This document shows positions 1-5,548 of a stretch of DNA of 6,526 bases, piece after piece. Both the position numbers and the translations under genes were made by a program. This DNA comes from an uncultured beta proteobacterium. Its GTDB lineage: Bacteria; Pseudomonadota; Gammaproteobacteria; Burkholderiales; Rhodocyclaceae. Every line of letters begins with the position of its first letter. Position 1 is the first letter of the stretch. The stretch covers positions 1 to 6,526 of the forward strand of contig CAIVZW010000586.1 in the NCBI GenBank assembly GCA_903910495.1, in the 5' to 3' direction. A model generated the notes under the pieces. The model was not told where the DNA came from and searched no databases. It worked only from the letters and a program-made list of their open reading frames with translations.

Positions 1-18
1 AGCGCTCGGTTTTGGCAT
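1..18 (-). CDS. Possible 5' end of a divergent gene (6 codons visible)
   Basis: On the minus strand an ATG at 18-16 is preceded by a purine-rich GGGGAG (27-22) only three bases away, a usable though tightly spaced Shine-Dalgarno sequence. The frame stays open to the window edge and would begin M-P-K-P-S-A. This would be a gene divergent from the idonate dehydrogenase-like gene, sharing the 19-206 region. Six codons do not allow any family assignment, and the start may be fortuitous. Confidence 0.3.
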
Positions 19-206
19 GAACTCCCCTGTTGAATTTGAGTCATAGGATCGATGATTCCCCCGATTAAACAGCCGACGGATATCAATCACGTCCGAACAT
101 GGTTGATTGAGGGTCGTGTTTGCGCAAATTATTTTTCGCCGCCCTTTAATTATTCTGTAATCATGTTGTAGTCATTACGAACAAACGAATTCTGAAGGAG
201 TAAAAA
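19..206. promoter_or_regulatory. Upstream region of the idnD-like gene with palindromes
   Basis: This AT-richer leader has a perfect 10-bp palindrome TTTGCGCAAA at 119-128 and an inverted repeat GTAAT (157-161) / ATTAC (174-178) with a 12-base spacer. A strong Shine-Dalgarno AAGGAG (195-200) lies 6 bases before the ATG at 207. Possible -10 boxes occur in the AT-rich 145-161 segment, but none pairs with a good -35 at 16-18 bp, so I do not name a promoter. The palindromes could be operators for a sugar-acid regulator. That is inference from position alone. Confidence 0.4.
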
Positions 207-1247
207 ATGGAAGCTTTAGCCTGTGTCTTACATGCCGAAAAGGATCTGCGCATCGAAACGGTTCCGGTTGCCGAGATGCAGGAAGACCAGGTCTTGGTGC
301 GCATTGGCGCCGGTGGCATCTGTGGCTCCGACCTGCACTACTACCTGGACGGCGGATTCGGCGTCGTACGCGTCAGGCAACCCATCGTCCTCGGCCATGA
401 AGTCGCCGGCACCGTCGAAGCCGTAGGCGCCAAGGTCACGCGGGTCAAGGTCGGTGATCGTATCGCCCTGAATCCAAGCCGCCCCTGCGGCAAATGCAAA
501 TTCTGCCAAGCCGGCGAACACCACCACTGCCTTGACATGTGGTTCTACGGCAGCGCCATGCGTCTGCCGCACAGCCAGGGTGCTTTCCGCGAACTGATCG
601 TGGTCGAGGAATACCAGTGCGAACCCGTCGGCGACACCGTATCGCTGGGTGAAGCGGCCTGCTGCGAACCGCTGTCCGTCGCCTTGCACGCCGTACAGCA
701 GGCCGGATCCCTGACCGGAAAGCGCGTCCTGGTCACCGGATCGGGCCCGATCGGCGCTCTGGTCGTCGCTGCCGCCCGCTACGCCGGAGCGCTTGAAGTC
801 GTGGCCACCGATCTGCACGATGCCGCGCTGAAAAAAGCCGTCGAAATGGGCGCCACCCGCACCGTCAATGTCTCGATCGAACCCGGGCTGAAGGCCGAAG
901 AATTTACCGCCGACAAGGGCTATTTCGATGTCGCCATCGAATGCACCGGAGCCGGCGCCGTATTGAAGGATGTTTTCCCGGTTCTGCGTCCGCGCGGCAC
1001 CATCGTCCAGGTCGGCGTCAGCGGCGAAGTACCGATCTCGATCACTGCGCTCGTCGGCAAGGAAATCCGCCTGGTCGGCGCTTTCCGCTTCGATGGTGAA
1101 TACGCCCTGGCGGCACGACTGATCAAGGAAGGGCGGATCAATGTGAAGCCGATCATCACCGCCACCCTGCCGATAGCACGTGCCGTCGAAGCTTTCGAAA
1201 TGGCTGCCGATCGCCGTTCGCAAATGAAGGTGCAACTGACGTTCTGA
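207..1247 (+). CDS. idnD: L-idonate 5-dehydrogenase-like zinc-dependent MDR dehydrogenase
   Basis: A 346-residue cytoplasmic medium-chain dehydrogenase, the usual length for IdnD. The family oxidises L-idonate to 5-ketogluconate with NAD(P)+; related polyol dehydrogenases act on sorbitol or xylitol. Residues 36-45 (GGICGSDLHY) carry catalytic-zinc Cys39, followed by His64-Glu65 in LGHE and Glu154 in CCEPL. The structural zinc site is Cys94, Cys97, Cys100 and Cys108. The nucleotide-binding loop is GSGPIG (178-183), and Asp202 at the end of the next strand suggests NAD preference. The segments GGICGSDLHYY, LNPSRPCGKCKFC, FYGSAM and GKRVLVTGSGPIG closely resemble E. coli IdnD. The start has AAGGAG six bases upstream. 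No idnO, idnK or transporter gene is visible, so the physiological substrate is inferred. It converges on hipA, with 34 bp between the ends and no obvious terminator. Confidence 0.85.
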   Translation: MEALACVLHAEKDLRIETVPVAEMQEDQVLVRIGAGGICGSDLHYYLDGGFGVVRVRQPIVLGHEVAGTVEAVGAKVTRVKVGDRIALNPSRPCGKCKFCQAGEHHHCLDMWFYGSAMRLPHSQGAFRELIVVEEYQCEPVGDTVSLGEAACCEPLSVALHAVQQAGSLTGKRVLVTGSGPIGALVVAAARYAGALEVVATDLHDAALKKAVEMGATRTVNVSIEPGLKAEEFTADKGYFDVAIECTGAGAVLKDVFPVLRPRGTIVQVGVSGEVPISITALVGKEIRLVGAFRFDGEYALAARLIKEGRINVKPIITATLPIARAVEAFEMAADRRSQMKVQLTF

Positions 1248-1281
1248 GAACCGAATCAGACTGGTGCGAGAGAGGCGCTTG

Positions 1282-2502
1282 CTATTTCGCTTCCATGAGC
1301 GTTAGCAGCCCGCTGGAAAACACGCGGGTCAGATGTTCGGCGGTGGTCTGAAAGTCCGGGTTCAAACCACAATACAATTGCATTTCAGTGGTCGCCATTG
1401 TTACGCCATTAGCGATTTGGTCAAGGATTTTTATTGATTTCTGACTGGACAGTCCGCAAGACTGGCGTCCGAATTGAACGAGCTGATTTCGTGAGGGAAA
1501 GCTCTTGCTGCCATTGAGTTCCAGCGCCAGGATGTCACGCGGCTGGTAGGGCGTCGTTGACAGCATGTCATACACGGGCGCCAGTCGTACATTGACACCG
1601 GGTCTGTCGTAGAGAACGCCGAAATTCTTCAGGTGGGCGTCGCCATTCCTGATGACGCAGGCCAGCGAAACCATGCCGAACAGTTGTTCCATTGCGCCCT
1701 GGTGGTTTTCAGGCGACACATAGAGGGCTATTTTCTTGGCGAGATCTTCGTAGGACGAGTTGTACCGCCCCCCCGAACGCATGCCGCCGAGCACACAAAA
1801 GTCCTCGTAACCCAGATAGTCGCCCGATTCCGTCCGGTCAAAGCGCTCGACAATCAACAGCTTCCGGTTGTTCGACAAACTTGCCCTGGCTGTCGGCAGC
1901 CCAGCGTAAAGTGCCGCTTTCATTGAAAAGAACTCGTTGGCAGCAAGTTCCGGGTAGTCCCTGGGATTGAAGCTCTTGACGATGTGCGTCGCCCCCTTGT
2001 TGGTGATCCGGTCGACGGTTTGCGGCTCGTCGCGTATCAGTACCTTGGGCTGCATGCCCGAAATCCCCGAATGCAGAGCAAAGCGATCCATCAAGTCACT
2101 GAACAAATCATCGGAGCCCTGATAGGCCAGCAGTTTGCTGACGCTCTCCACAGGCACGTCTTCCAGCGATGAGCCCTCAGCCGCATAGCGCAAGCGGCCA
2201 ATCTGAGACTTGCCGACGATTTCCAGGAGCGACAACGAATCGAAATCACGAATGACCTTCGAGAACATCAGTTCCAGCTTCTGTCGCAATTGACTTTCGG
2301 GCAAATTCATTTCAAAAATGGGGTGGATGATTCCCATCGAATCGTACTGATCCGGGACGACGGGCATGGTCAGCGAAACAGCGCAATCGTCAGAACAGTC
2401 CGGATCGTAGGTGAACAGGTAGGTATCCTCCATCAGATCGCTGCGTGATATCACGCCGGAAAGCTGGCCGGCGACGAAGGCGCTAACTGCGTTTCTTGTC
2501 AT
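1282..2502 (-). CDS. hipA: HipA-family serine/threonine kinase toxin
   Basis: A 406-residue HipA-like kinase, full length compared with about 440 in E. coli HipA, which phosphorylates glutamyl-tRNA synthetase and induces dormancy. The N-terminal subdomain (about 1-110) includes HPIFEMNLPES (60-70), typical of HipA N-domains. The kinase core has a glycine-rich loop SGISGMQPK (145-153), a likely ATP-contacting lysine in HIVK (Lys175), VERFDR (218-223), the catalytic loop NGDAHLKN (286-293, Asp288) and the metal-binding VYDML (310-314, Asp312). All catalytic residues appear present, so the protein should be active. The target is unknown. Its ATG lies inside the 3' end of hipB (20-bp overlap) with only a weak GAGG about 10 bases upstream, so translation is probably coupled to hipB. 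A run of seven G residues on the coding strand (1768-1774) falls at codons 243-245, before the catalytic loop. Confidence 0.9.
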   Translation of the reverse strand: MTRNAVSAFVAGQLSGVISRSDLMEDTYLFTYDPDCSDDCAVSLTMPVVPDQYDSMGIIHPIFEMNLPESQLRQKLELMFSKVIRDFDSLSLLEIVGKSQIGRLRYAAEGSSLEDVPVESVSKLLAYQGSDDLFSDLMDRFALHSGISGMQPKVLIRDEPQTVDRITNKGATHIVKSFNPRDYPELAANEFFSMKAALYAGLPTARASLSNNRKLLIVERFDRTESGDYLGYEDFCVLGGMRSGGRYNSSYEDLAKKIALYVSPENHQGAMEQLFGMVSLACVIRNGDAHLKNFGVLYDRPGVNVRLAPVYDMLSTTPYQPRDILALELNGSKSFPSRNQLVQFGRQSCGLSSQKSIKILDQIANGVTMATTEMQLYCGLNPDFQTTAEHLTRVFSSGLLTLMEAK

Positions 2503-2743
2503 GGCTGGCTTGCCTCAACTCCTGAAGCGTCGGGTACGCTCTGCGTAACCCAACGGAGAGTTCGAGCCCAAGAGTGGCGCACAAGGCCATCACCTTGCGT
2601 ATCCCGACTTCCCTGATCTTGCCCGTTTCAATACCCGAAATCGTTGCGCGACTCATCCCGAGCAACTGTCCGAGTTGCTCCTGGCTCAGCTTCCGCTGTT
2701 TTCGGCCTTCGCGTATGACTACGCCAATTTCATCCATATCCAT
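2483..2743 (-). CDS. hipB: HipB-like XRE-family antitoxin and autorepressor
   Basis: A small Xre/Cro-type DNA-binding protein that in this family neutralises HipA and represses its own operon. With the start chosen here it has 86 residues, close to the 88 of E. coli HipB. The helix-turn-helix is clear: LSQEQLGQLLGMSRATISGIETGK covers about residues 19-42 (written as two helices, 20-27 and 31-39). The C-terminal YPTLQELRQ (70-78) matches the P-T-L tail common in HipB-like proteins. A longer frame begins at 2761, but that ATG lies upstream of the predicted -10 box and has no Shine-Dalgarno. The ATG at 2743 coincides with the predicted transcription start, and an ATG at 2737 is a further alternative. 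The 3' end overlaps hipA by 20 bp. Confidence 0.85.
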   Translation of the reverse strand: MDMDEIGVVIREGRKQRKLSQEQLGQLLGMSRATISGIETGKIREVGIRKVMALCATLGLELSVGLRRAYPTLQELRQASHDKKRS

Positions 2744-2761
2744 GCACAAAATATAGTGCAT
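2742..2761 (-). promoter_or_regulatory. Putative HipB operator 1, overlapping the -10 box
   Basis: A perfect inverted repeat ATGCAC (2761-2756), 8-base spacer, GTGCAT (2747-2742). The spacer contains the entire -10 TATATT, so a bound repressor would block RNA polymerase. The core TGCAC-N8-GTGCA has the same arm and spacer lengths as the E. coli HipB operator TATCC-N8-GGATA. Binding by this HipB is inferred. Confidence 0.65.
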
Positions 2762-2778
2762 ATAGTTAGATATGTCAA
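2750..2778 (-). promoter_or_regulatory. Sigma70-type promoter of hipBA
   Basis: On the minus strand there is a perfect -35 TTGACA (2778-2773), a 17-bp spacer and a -10 TATATT (2755-2750). The predicted +1 is about 2743, the A of the proposed hipB start codon. This is the best promoter in the window. It lies downstream of the DUF2461 stop (2823), so hipBA should be transcribed independently of the upstream genes. Confidence 0.75.
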
Positions 2779-2780
2779 AT

Positions 2781-2800
2781 TTGCACAGTATTTAATGCAT
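2781..2800 (-). promoter_or_regulatory. Putative HipB operator 2, upstream of the -35 box
   Basis: ATGCAT (2800-2795), 8-base spacer, GTGCAA (2786-2781) forms a slightly imperfect copy of operator 1, with a core of TGCAT-N8-GTGCA and four of five arm positions paired. It ends two bases before the -35 box. The centres of the two sites are 39 bp apart. Two similar sites with identical spacing around one promoter suggest cooperative autoregulation, as known for hipBA in E. coli. Confidence 0.55.
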
Positions 2801-2822
2801 AAACGGCTATGAGCGCTGCTTC

Positions 2823-3497
2823 TCAGTACGCCACTTCCAGCGCAGCACACAGCACGCTCATGAATGGTACGGCTGCGGCAAACTGTTCACTCGCCAACTT
2901 GACCAGACCGGGCCCCTCAACATCAGCCGGAGACAGGGGCGCAATGGCGATGAAATCCTTGCGCTTCAAATCCTCGATTTCCGGATGGTCGGCCGCATAG
3001 CCGCGGGGCGGTCGCATCAGGCTGTCACCCGAGAGCATCCATTGCGCGACGAACTTCTTGTGGTCACGCGCCGCGAACCATTTTTCGGGTTTCTGCGCAA
3101 TGAAATCACGTATCCGTCCCAGAGCATCGGGGTCCGGATGCCAGCAGCCAACGGCCAGAAAACACTCGGCTGTGGAAATGTGCACGTAGAAGCCTGGCGC
3201 ATGCACATCCTTGCCCAGTTCATGGCGAAACTGGATGCCGATATTGGTTTTGTACGGCGTCTTGTCACGGGAAAAGCGCGCGTCGCGATACACCCGCATC
3301 AGCGAGCCGCCCGTCCTGCGCGGGTCGGCGCGAAAGTGTGGGGCGAACGTGTTAAGCGCCGGCGCCATCGCCTCGATGAATTCCAGTGCCGGCTCACGGA
3401 CCAGTGCTTCATAGCGGGGCTTGTTCTCCTCGAACCAGGCGCGGTTATTATTGGCGGCCAGCTGGTCGAGGAATTTGAATGTGGTTTTGCTGAACAT
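2823..3497 (-). CDS. DUF2461 (TIGR02453) family protein
   Basis: A 224-residue protein, the usual length for DUF2461, a widespread bacterial family of unknown biochemical function. Diagnostic segments are NNNRAWFEENKPRYE (16-30), MRVYRDARFSRDKTPYKTN (67-85), PGFYVHI (101-107), GCWHPDPDAL (117-126) and PPRGYAADHPEIEDLKRKDF (163-182). The conserved Arg/Asp/Lys/Trp pattern suggests a polar binding or active site, but no reaction is established that I can cite. There is no signal peptide or membrane segment, so it is probably cytoplasmic. It starts 45 bp after the stop of the VOC gene on the same strand, which suggests co-transcription. The Shine-Dalgarno is weak (GGATGG about 8 bases before the ATG). 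Family assignment is firm; function is unknown. Confidence 0.88.
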   Translation of the reverse strand: MFSKTTFKFLDQLAANNNRAWFEENKPRYEALVREPALEFIEAMAPALNTFAPHFRADPRRTGGSLMRVYRDARFSRDKTPYKTNIGIQFRHELGKDVHAPGFYVHISTAECFLAVGCWHPDPDALGRIRDFIAQKPEKWFAARDHKKFVAQWMLSGDSLMRPPRGYAADHPEIEDLKRKDFIAIAPLSPADVEGPGLVKLASEQFAAAVPFMSVLCAALEVAY

Positions 3498-3542
3498 GGT
3501 GGGCCATCCGCAACGTAGGTATCGGGACGAAATCCAGTCCGC

Positions 3543-3911
3543 TTAGCCGGTGCAAAAGACACTCAGCTTGTTGCCGTCAAGATCGCGGAAGTAGCCGGCG
3601 AAGAAACCTTCCCCGCGTGGCCCGACCGGCCCCTCGTCCTTGCCGCCGAGTTCGAGCGCCTTGTTATGAACCCGGCCAACCTGTTCGCGCGAGTCGGCGA
3701 TCAGGCCCGCCATAACCCCGTTGCCGACGCTGGCGGCGTTGCCGTCGAAAGGTTTCATGATGCACAGGCTCGGCTTGTCTTGTGCAATTCCCCAGGCAAT
3801 TCCCCGGTCGAATTCCCACAAGCGTTTTGCGCCGAGTTCAGCCAGCAACGCATCGTAGAATGCCGTTGCGCGCGGCAGGTCGTTGGTGCCAAGAGTGACG
3901 TAGCCAATCAT
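3543..3911 (-). CDS. VOC (glyoxalase/bleomycin-resistance fold) family protein
   Basis: A 122-residue single-module vicinal-oxygen-chelate protein, the normal length. It opens with MIGYVTLGTNDLPRATAFYD (1-20), the typical first beta strand and helix. It continues with a strand around PSLCIMKPF (47-55) and a second beta-alpha unit (about 65-90), and ends with GYFRDLDGNKLSVFC (106-120), which contains the DLDGNK turn characteristic of the family. Members include lyases, dioxygenases and drug-binding proteins, often as dimers. The first-strand metal ligand position carries Tyr4 rather than His, so glyoxalase I activity should not be assumed. The start is well supported: AGGAGG (3924-3919) lies seven bases before the ATG. 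It probably leads a small operon with the DUF2461 gene. Confidence 0.85.
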   Translation of the reverse strand: MIGYVTLGTNDLPRATAFYDALLAELGAKRLWEFDRGIAWGIAQDKPSLCIMKPFDGNAASVGNGVMAGLIADSREQVGRVHNKALELGGKDEGPVGPRGEGFFAGYFRDLDGNKLSVFCTG

Positions 3912-3978
3912 TTGTAATCCTCCTCAGGACTAGTTGGTAGTGAACATGAATAACAGGACAAATGAACCCTGAACGTCG

Positions 3979-4033
3979 GCCCTCACCCCAGCCCTCTCCC
4001 GCGGGAGAGGGTGCGCGGCAGCGCGGTGAGGGC
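3979..4033. repeat. Hairpin-forming REP-like intergenic repeat
   Basis: Two nested inverted repeats. The outer arms are GCCCTCACC (3979-3987) and GGTGAGGGC (4025-4033), 9 bp and perfect. The inner part is a perfect 20-bp palindrome (3992-4011) made of CCCTCTCCC-GC-GGGAGAGGG. The composition (CCCTCACCCCAGCCCTCTCC start) resembles repeats found in many copies between genes in proteobacterial genomes. It lies between the end of the YahK-like gene and the start of the VOC gene, both on -, so it could stop or attenuate read-through or protect the 3' end. No T-run follows on -, so it is not a classic intrinsic terminator. Confidence 0.75.
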
Positions 4034-4077
4034 AGTGGGAATGCACTTTCTCAATCCTTTCAATACGACTGACATGT

Positions 4078-5127
4078 TTACTTGAGACTCGCCAGATCAA
4101 TGACGAATCTGTACTTCACATCGCTTTTCAACATTCGCTCATATGCCGTATTGATGTAGTTCATCGGGATCATCTCGATGTCTGAAACGAGCTGATGCCG
4201 GGCACAGAAATCAAGCATTTCCTGCGTCTCGCGGATGCCGCCGATGAGCGACCCCGCCAACTGGCGGCGCTTGAAGATCAGGTTGAAGACATTGGGTGAA
4301 GGGTGTGGCTCGGCCGGGGCGCCGACCAGCGTCATCGTGCCATTGAGCTTGAGCAACTGGAGATAGACATCCAGATCGTGGGGGGCGGCCACGGTGTTCA
4401 GAATGAAATCGAACTGGTTGGCGAAAGACGCCCTCTGATCCGGGTTGGTGGAAACGCAGACCTCATCGGCACCAAGGCGCAGGCCATCGTCGATCTTGCC
4501 GGACGAGGTGGTGAATAAGACGACGTGCGCACCCATGGCATGCGCAATCTTCACCCCCATGTGGCCAAGTCCGCCCAGACCGACAATCCCGATCTTCTTG
4601 CCCGGCCCTGCTCCCCAGTGTTTCAACGGCGAGTAGGTGGTGATTCCCGCACAGAGGAGGGGAGCCACCGCCGCCAGGTCTTTTTCGGCATGCTTGATGT
4701 GCAGAACGAAGGATTCCTTGACGACGATCGCCTGCGAATAGCCGCCGTAGGTGTTTTCGCCTCCGAACACCGGGCCGTTATACGTCCCGGTGAAACCGTT
4801 CTCGCAGTATTGCTCCTCGCCTTCAGCACAGGAATGGCAATGCCCGCAACTGTCGACCATGCAGCCAACGCCGGCCAGGTCGCCCACCCTGAAGTTGCGC
4901 ACCTTGTCGCCCACGGCCATCACACGGACAACGATTTCATGGCCGGGAATTGACGGATACAAGGTGTTGTGCCACTCGCCCCGCACGGTGTGCAAATCCG
5001 AATGACAAACGCCGCAAAACAAAATTTCGATCTGCACATCGTCTGCGCCCGGGCTGCGACGCGTCAACTCGAAAGGGGTAAGTGGACTGCTTGCGCTTTG
5101 TGCTGCATACGCCTTGCTTATGGTCAT
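4078..5127 (-). CDS. yahK: YahK-like zinc-dependent NADP(H) alcohol/aldehyde dehydrogenase
   Basis: A 349-residue cinnamyl-alcohol-dehydrogenase-type MDR enzyme that in this family reduces a broad range of aldehydes to alcohols. Catalytic zinc ligands are Cys41 (GVCHSD), His63 (PGHE) and Cys159 (LLCAG). Structural zinc ligands are Cys94, Cys97, Cys100 and Cys108. The Rossmann loop is GLGGLGHMG (183-191), followed by FTTSSGK (205-211) with no acidic residue, which indicates NADP(H). The segments APLLCAGITTYSPL, FDFILNTVAAPH, GTMTLVGAP and DVKYRFVID closely match E. coli YahK, also 349 residues. The frame extends upstream to 5196, but GAGGA (5139-5135) seven bases before the ATG at 5127 and the match to the family N-terminus fix the shorter start. 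It appears to be a single-gene unit. Confidence 0.9.
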   Translation of the reverse strand: MTISKAYAAQSASSPLTPFELTRRSPGADDVQIEILFCGVCHSDLHTVRGEWHNTLYPSIPGHEIVVRVMAVGDKVRNFRVGDLAGVGCMVDSCGHCHSCAEGEEQYCENGFTGTYNGPVFGGENTYGGYSQAIVVKESFVLHIKHAEKDLAAVAPLLCAGITTYSPLKHWGAGPGKKIGIVGLGGLGHMGVKIAHAMGAHVVLFTTSSGKIDDGLRLGADEVCVSTNPDQRASFANQFDFILNTVAAPHDLDVYLQLLKLNGTMTLVGAPAEPHPSPNVFNLIFKRRQLAGSLIGGIRETQEMLDFCARHQLVSDIEMIPMNYINTAYERMLKSDVKYRFVIDLASLK

Positions 5128-5176
5128 GACTGCTTCCTCGTTTTTATTGATGGAGCCTGCAACCCGCTGAAGATGT

Positions 5177-5237
5177 ATCAGACACCTGATCGGCAAACAA
5201 GTTTGCTCCTGTTGATCCGGCGCGATGAAGTATCAAC
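5177..5237. promoter_or_regulatory. Cluster of inverted repeats upstream of the yahK-like gene
   Basis: Three dyads lie 50-110 bp upstream of the yahK start: ATCAG-N4-CTGAT (5177-5190), GCAAAC-N2-GTTTGC (5193-5206) and GTTGAT-N15-ATCAAC (5211-5216 / 5232-5237). Their position fits operator or activator sites for a promoter on -. I could not identify a convincing -35/-10 pair, and the regulator family is unknown. Confidence 0.35.
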
Positions 5238-5288
5238 ACGGTTCAGTTTAGCTGTCCCCCATGAGGACTTGAGCCCAAGGCTCCATTG

Positions 5289-5324
5289 CCTTCGGGCGTC
5301 ATCCCCGCGAAAGCGCACCGAAGG
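5289..5324. repeat. Degenerate REP-like element with a CCTTCGG inverted repeat
   Basis: The arms CCTTCGG (5289-5295) and CCGAAGG (5318-5324) enclose CGTCATCCCCGCGAAAGCG (5297-5315). That core resembles the GTCATTCCCGCGAAAGCGGGAAT-type intergenic repeats common in beta- and gammaproteobacteria. The internal dyad is decayed here (CCCGCGAAAGCG lacks its full partner), so this is probably an old copy. The assignment rests on memory of the repeat class. Confidence 0.45.
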
Positions 5325-5501
5325 TAAGGTGAAGCCATCCTGAGGAAGTAGTCCTTTCCCTTCGAACAGGATTTGCCTGGATAAACCGAGTTTTGTCGGT
5401 GTCTTCTGATATTCGGCGTGCCAAAGGCGATGAAGCTGAGTGCTGGATAGAGGTTATTACGCTGTCCTGAATGACTGCGTCCTGTTGGGAAGCTCAAACC
5501 G

Positions 5502-5515
5502 CTTGAAAAGCCGCC
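5502..5515. repeat. 14-bp direct repeat, left copy
   Basis: CTTGAAAAGCCGCC is identical to 6095-6108 and in the same orientation. The two copies bracket the small exported-protein gene (5549-6019). The similarity stops at both edges of the 14 bp. A chance match of this length in a window this size is possible. Confidence 0.5.
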
Positions 5516-5548
5516 GTTTAACGTTTGAGGCAGGGGCGCAGCGTGGTG

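Larger units (their letters stand above)
5238..5548. other. Gene-free intergenic stretch
   Basis: About 300 bases between the upstream region of the yahK-like gene and the 3' end of the small exported-protein gene. A minus-strand frame of 84 codons (5497-5243) crosses it, but it has no Shine-Dalgarno, no recognisable domain and an arginine-, serine- and proline-rich composition. It also runs through the REP-like element at 5289-5324, giving the F-A-G-M-T string typical of translated repeats. I treat it as non-coding. The first copy of the 14-bp direct repeat (5502-5515) is also here. Confidence 0.6.

Noticed and set aside
228..1235. Long 335-codon open frame antisense to the idnD-like gene
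   Set aside because: It is a codon-phase mirror of a strongly supported zinc dehydrogenase, with no recognisable protein features of its own.
2744..2761. Upstream ATG at 2761 as the hipB start
   Set aside because: It lies upstream of the -10 box of the strong promoter and has no Shine-Dalgarno; the ATG at 2743 gives the normal family length.
2985..3518. 177-codon plus-strand frame antisense to the DUF2461 gene
   Set aside because: The opposite strand encodes a clear DUF2461 protein; this frame has no ribosome site or domain.
5243..5497. 84-codon minus-strand frame as a gene
   Set aside because: No Shine-Dalgarno, no domain, and it crosses a REP-like element that yields a typical artefactual peptide.
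5516..5522. GTTTAAC (GTTAAAC on -), next to a lone gene, as a possible integron attC core site
   Set aside because: The next matching core site is about 190 bp away inside the coding region, and no L-type boxes or foldable dyad of attC size connects them.
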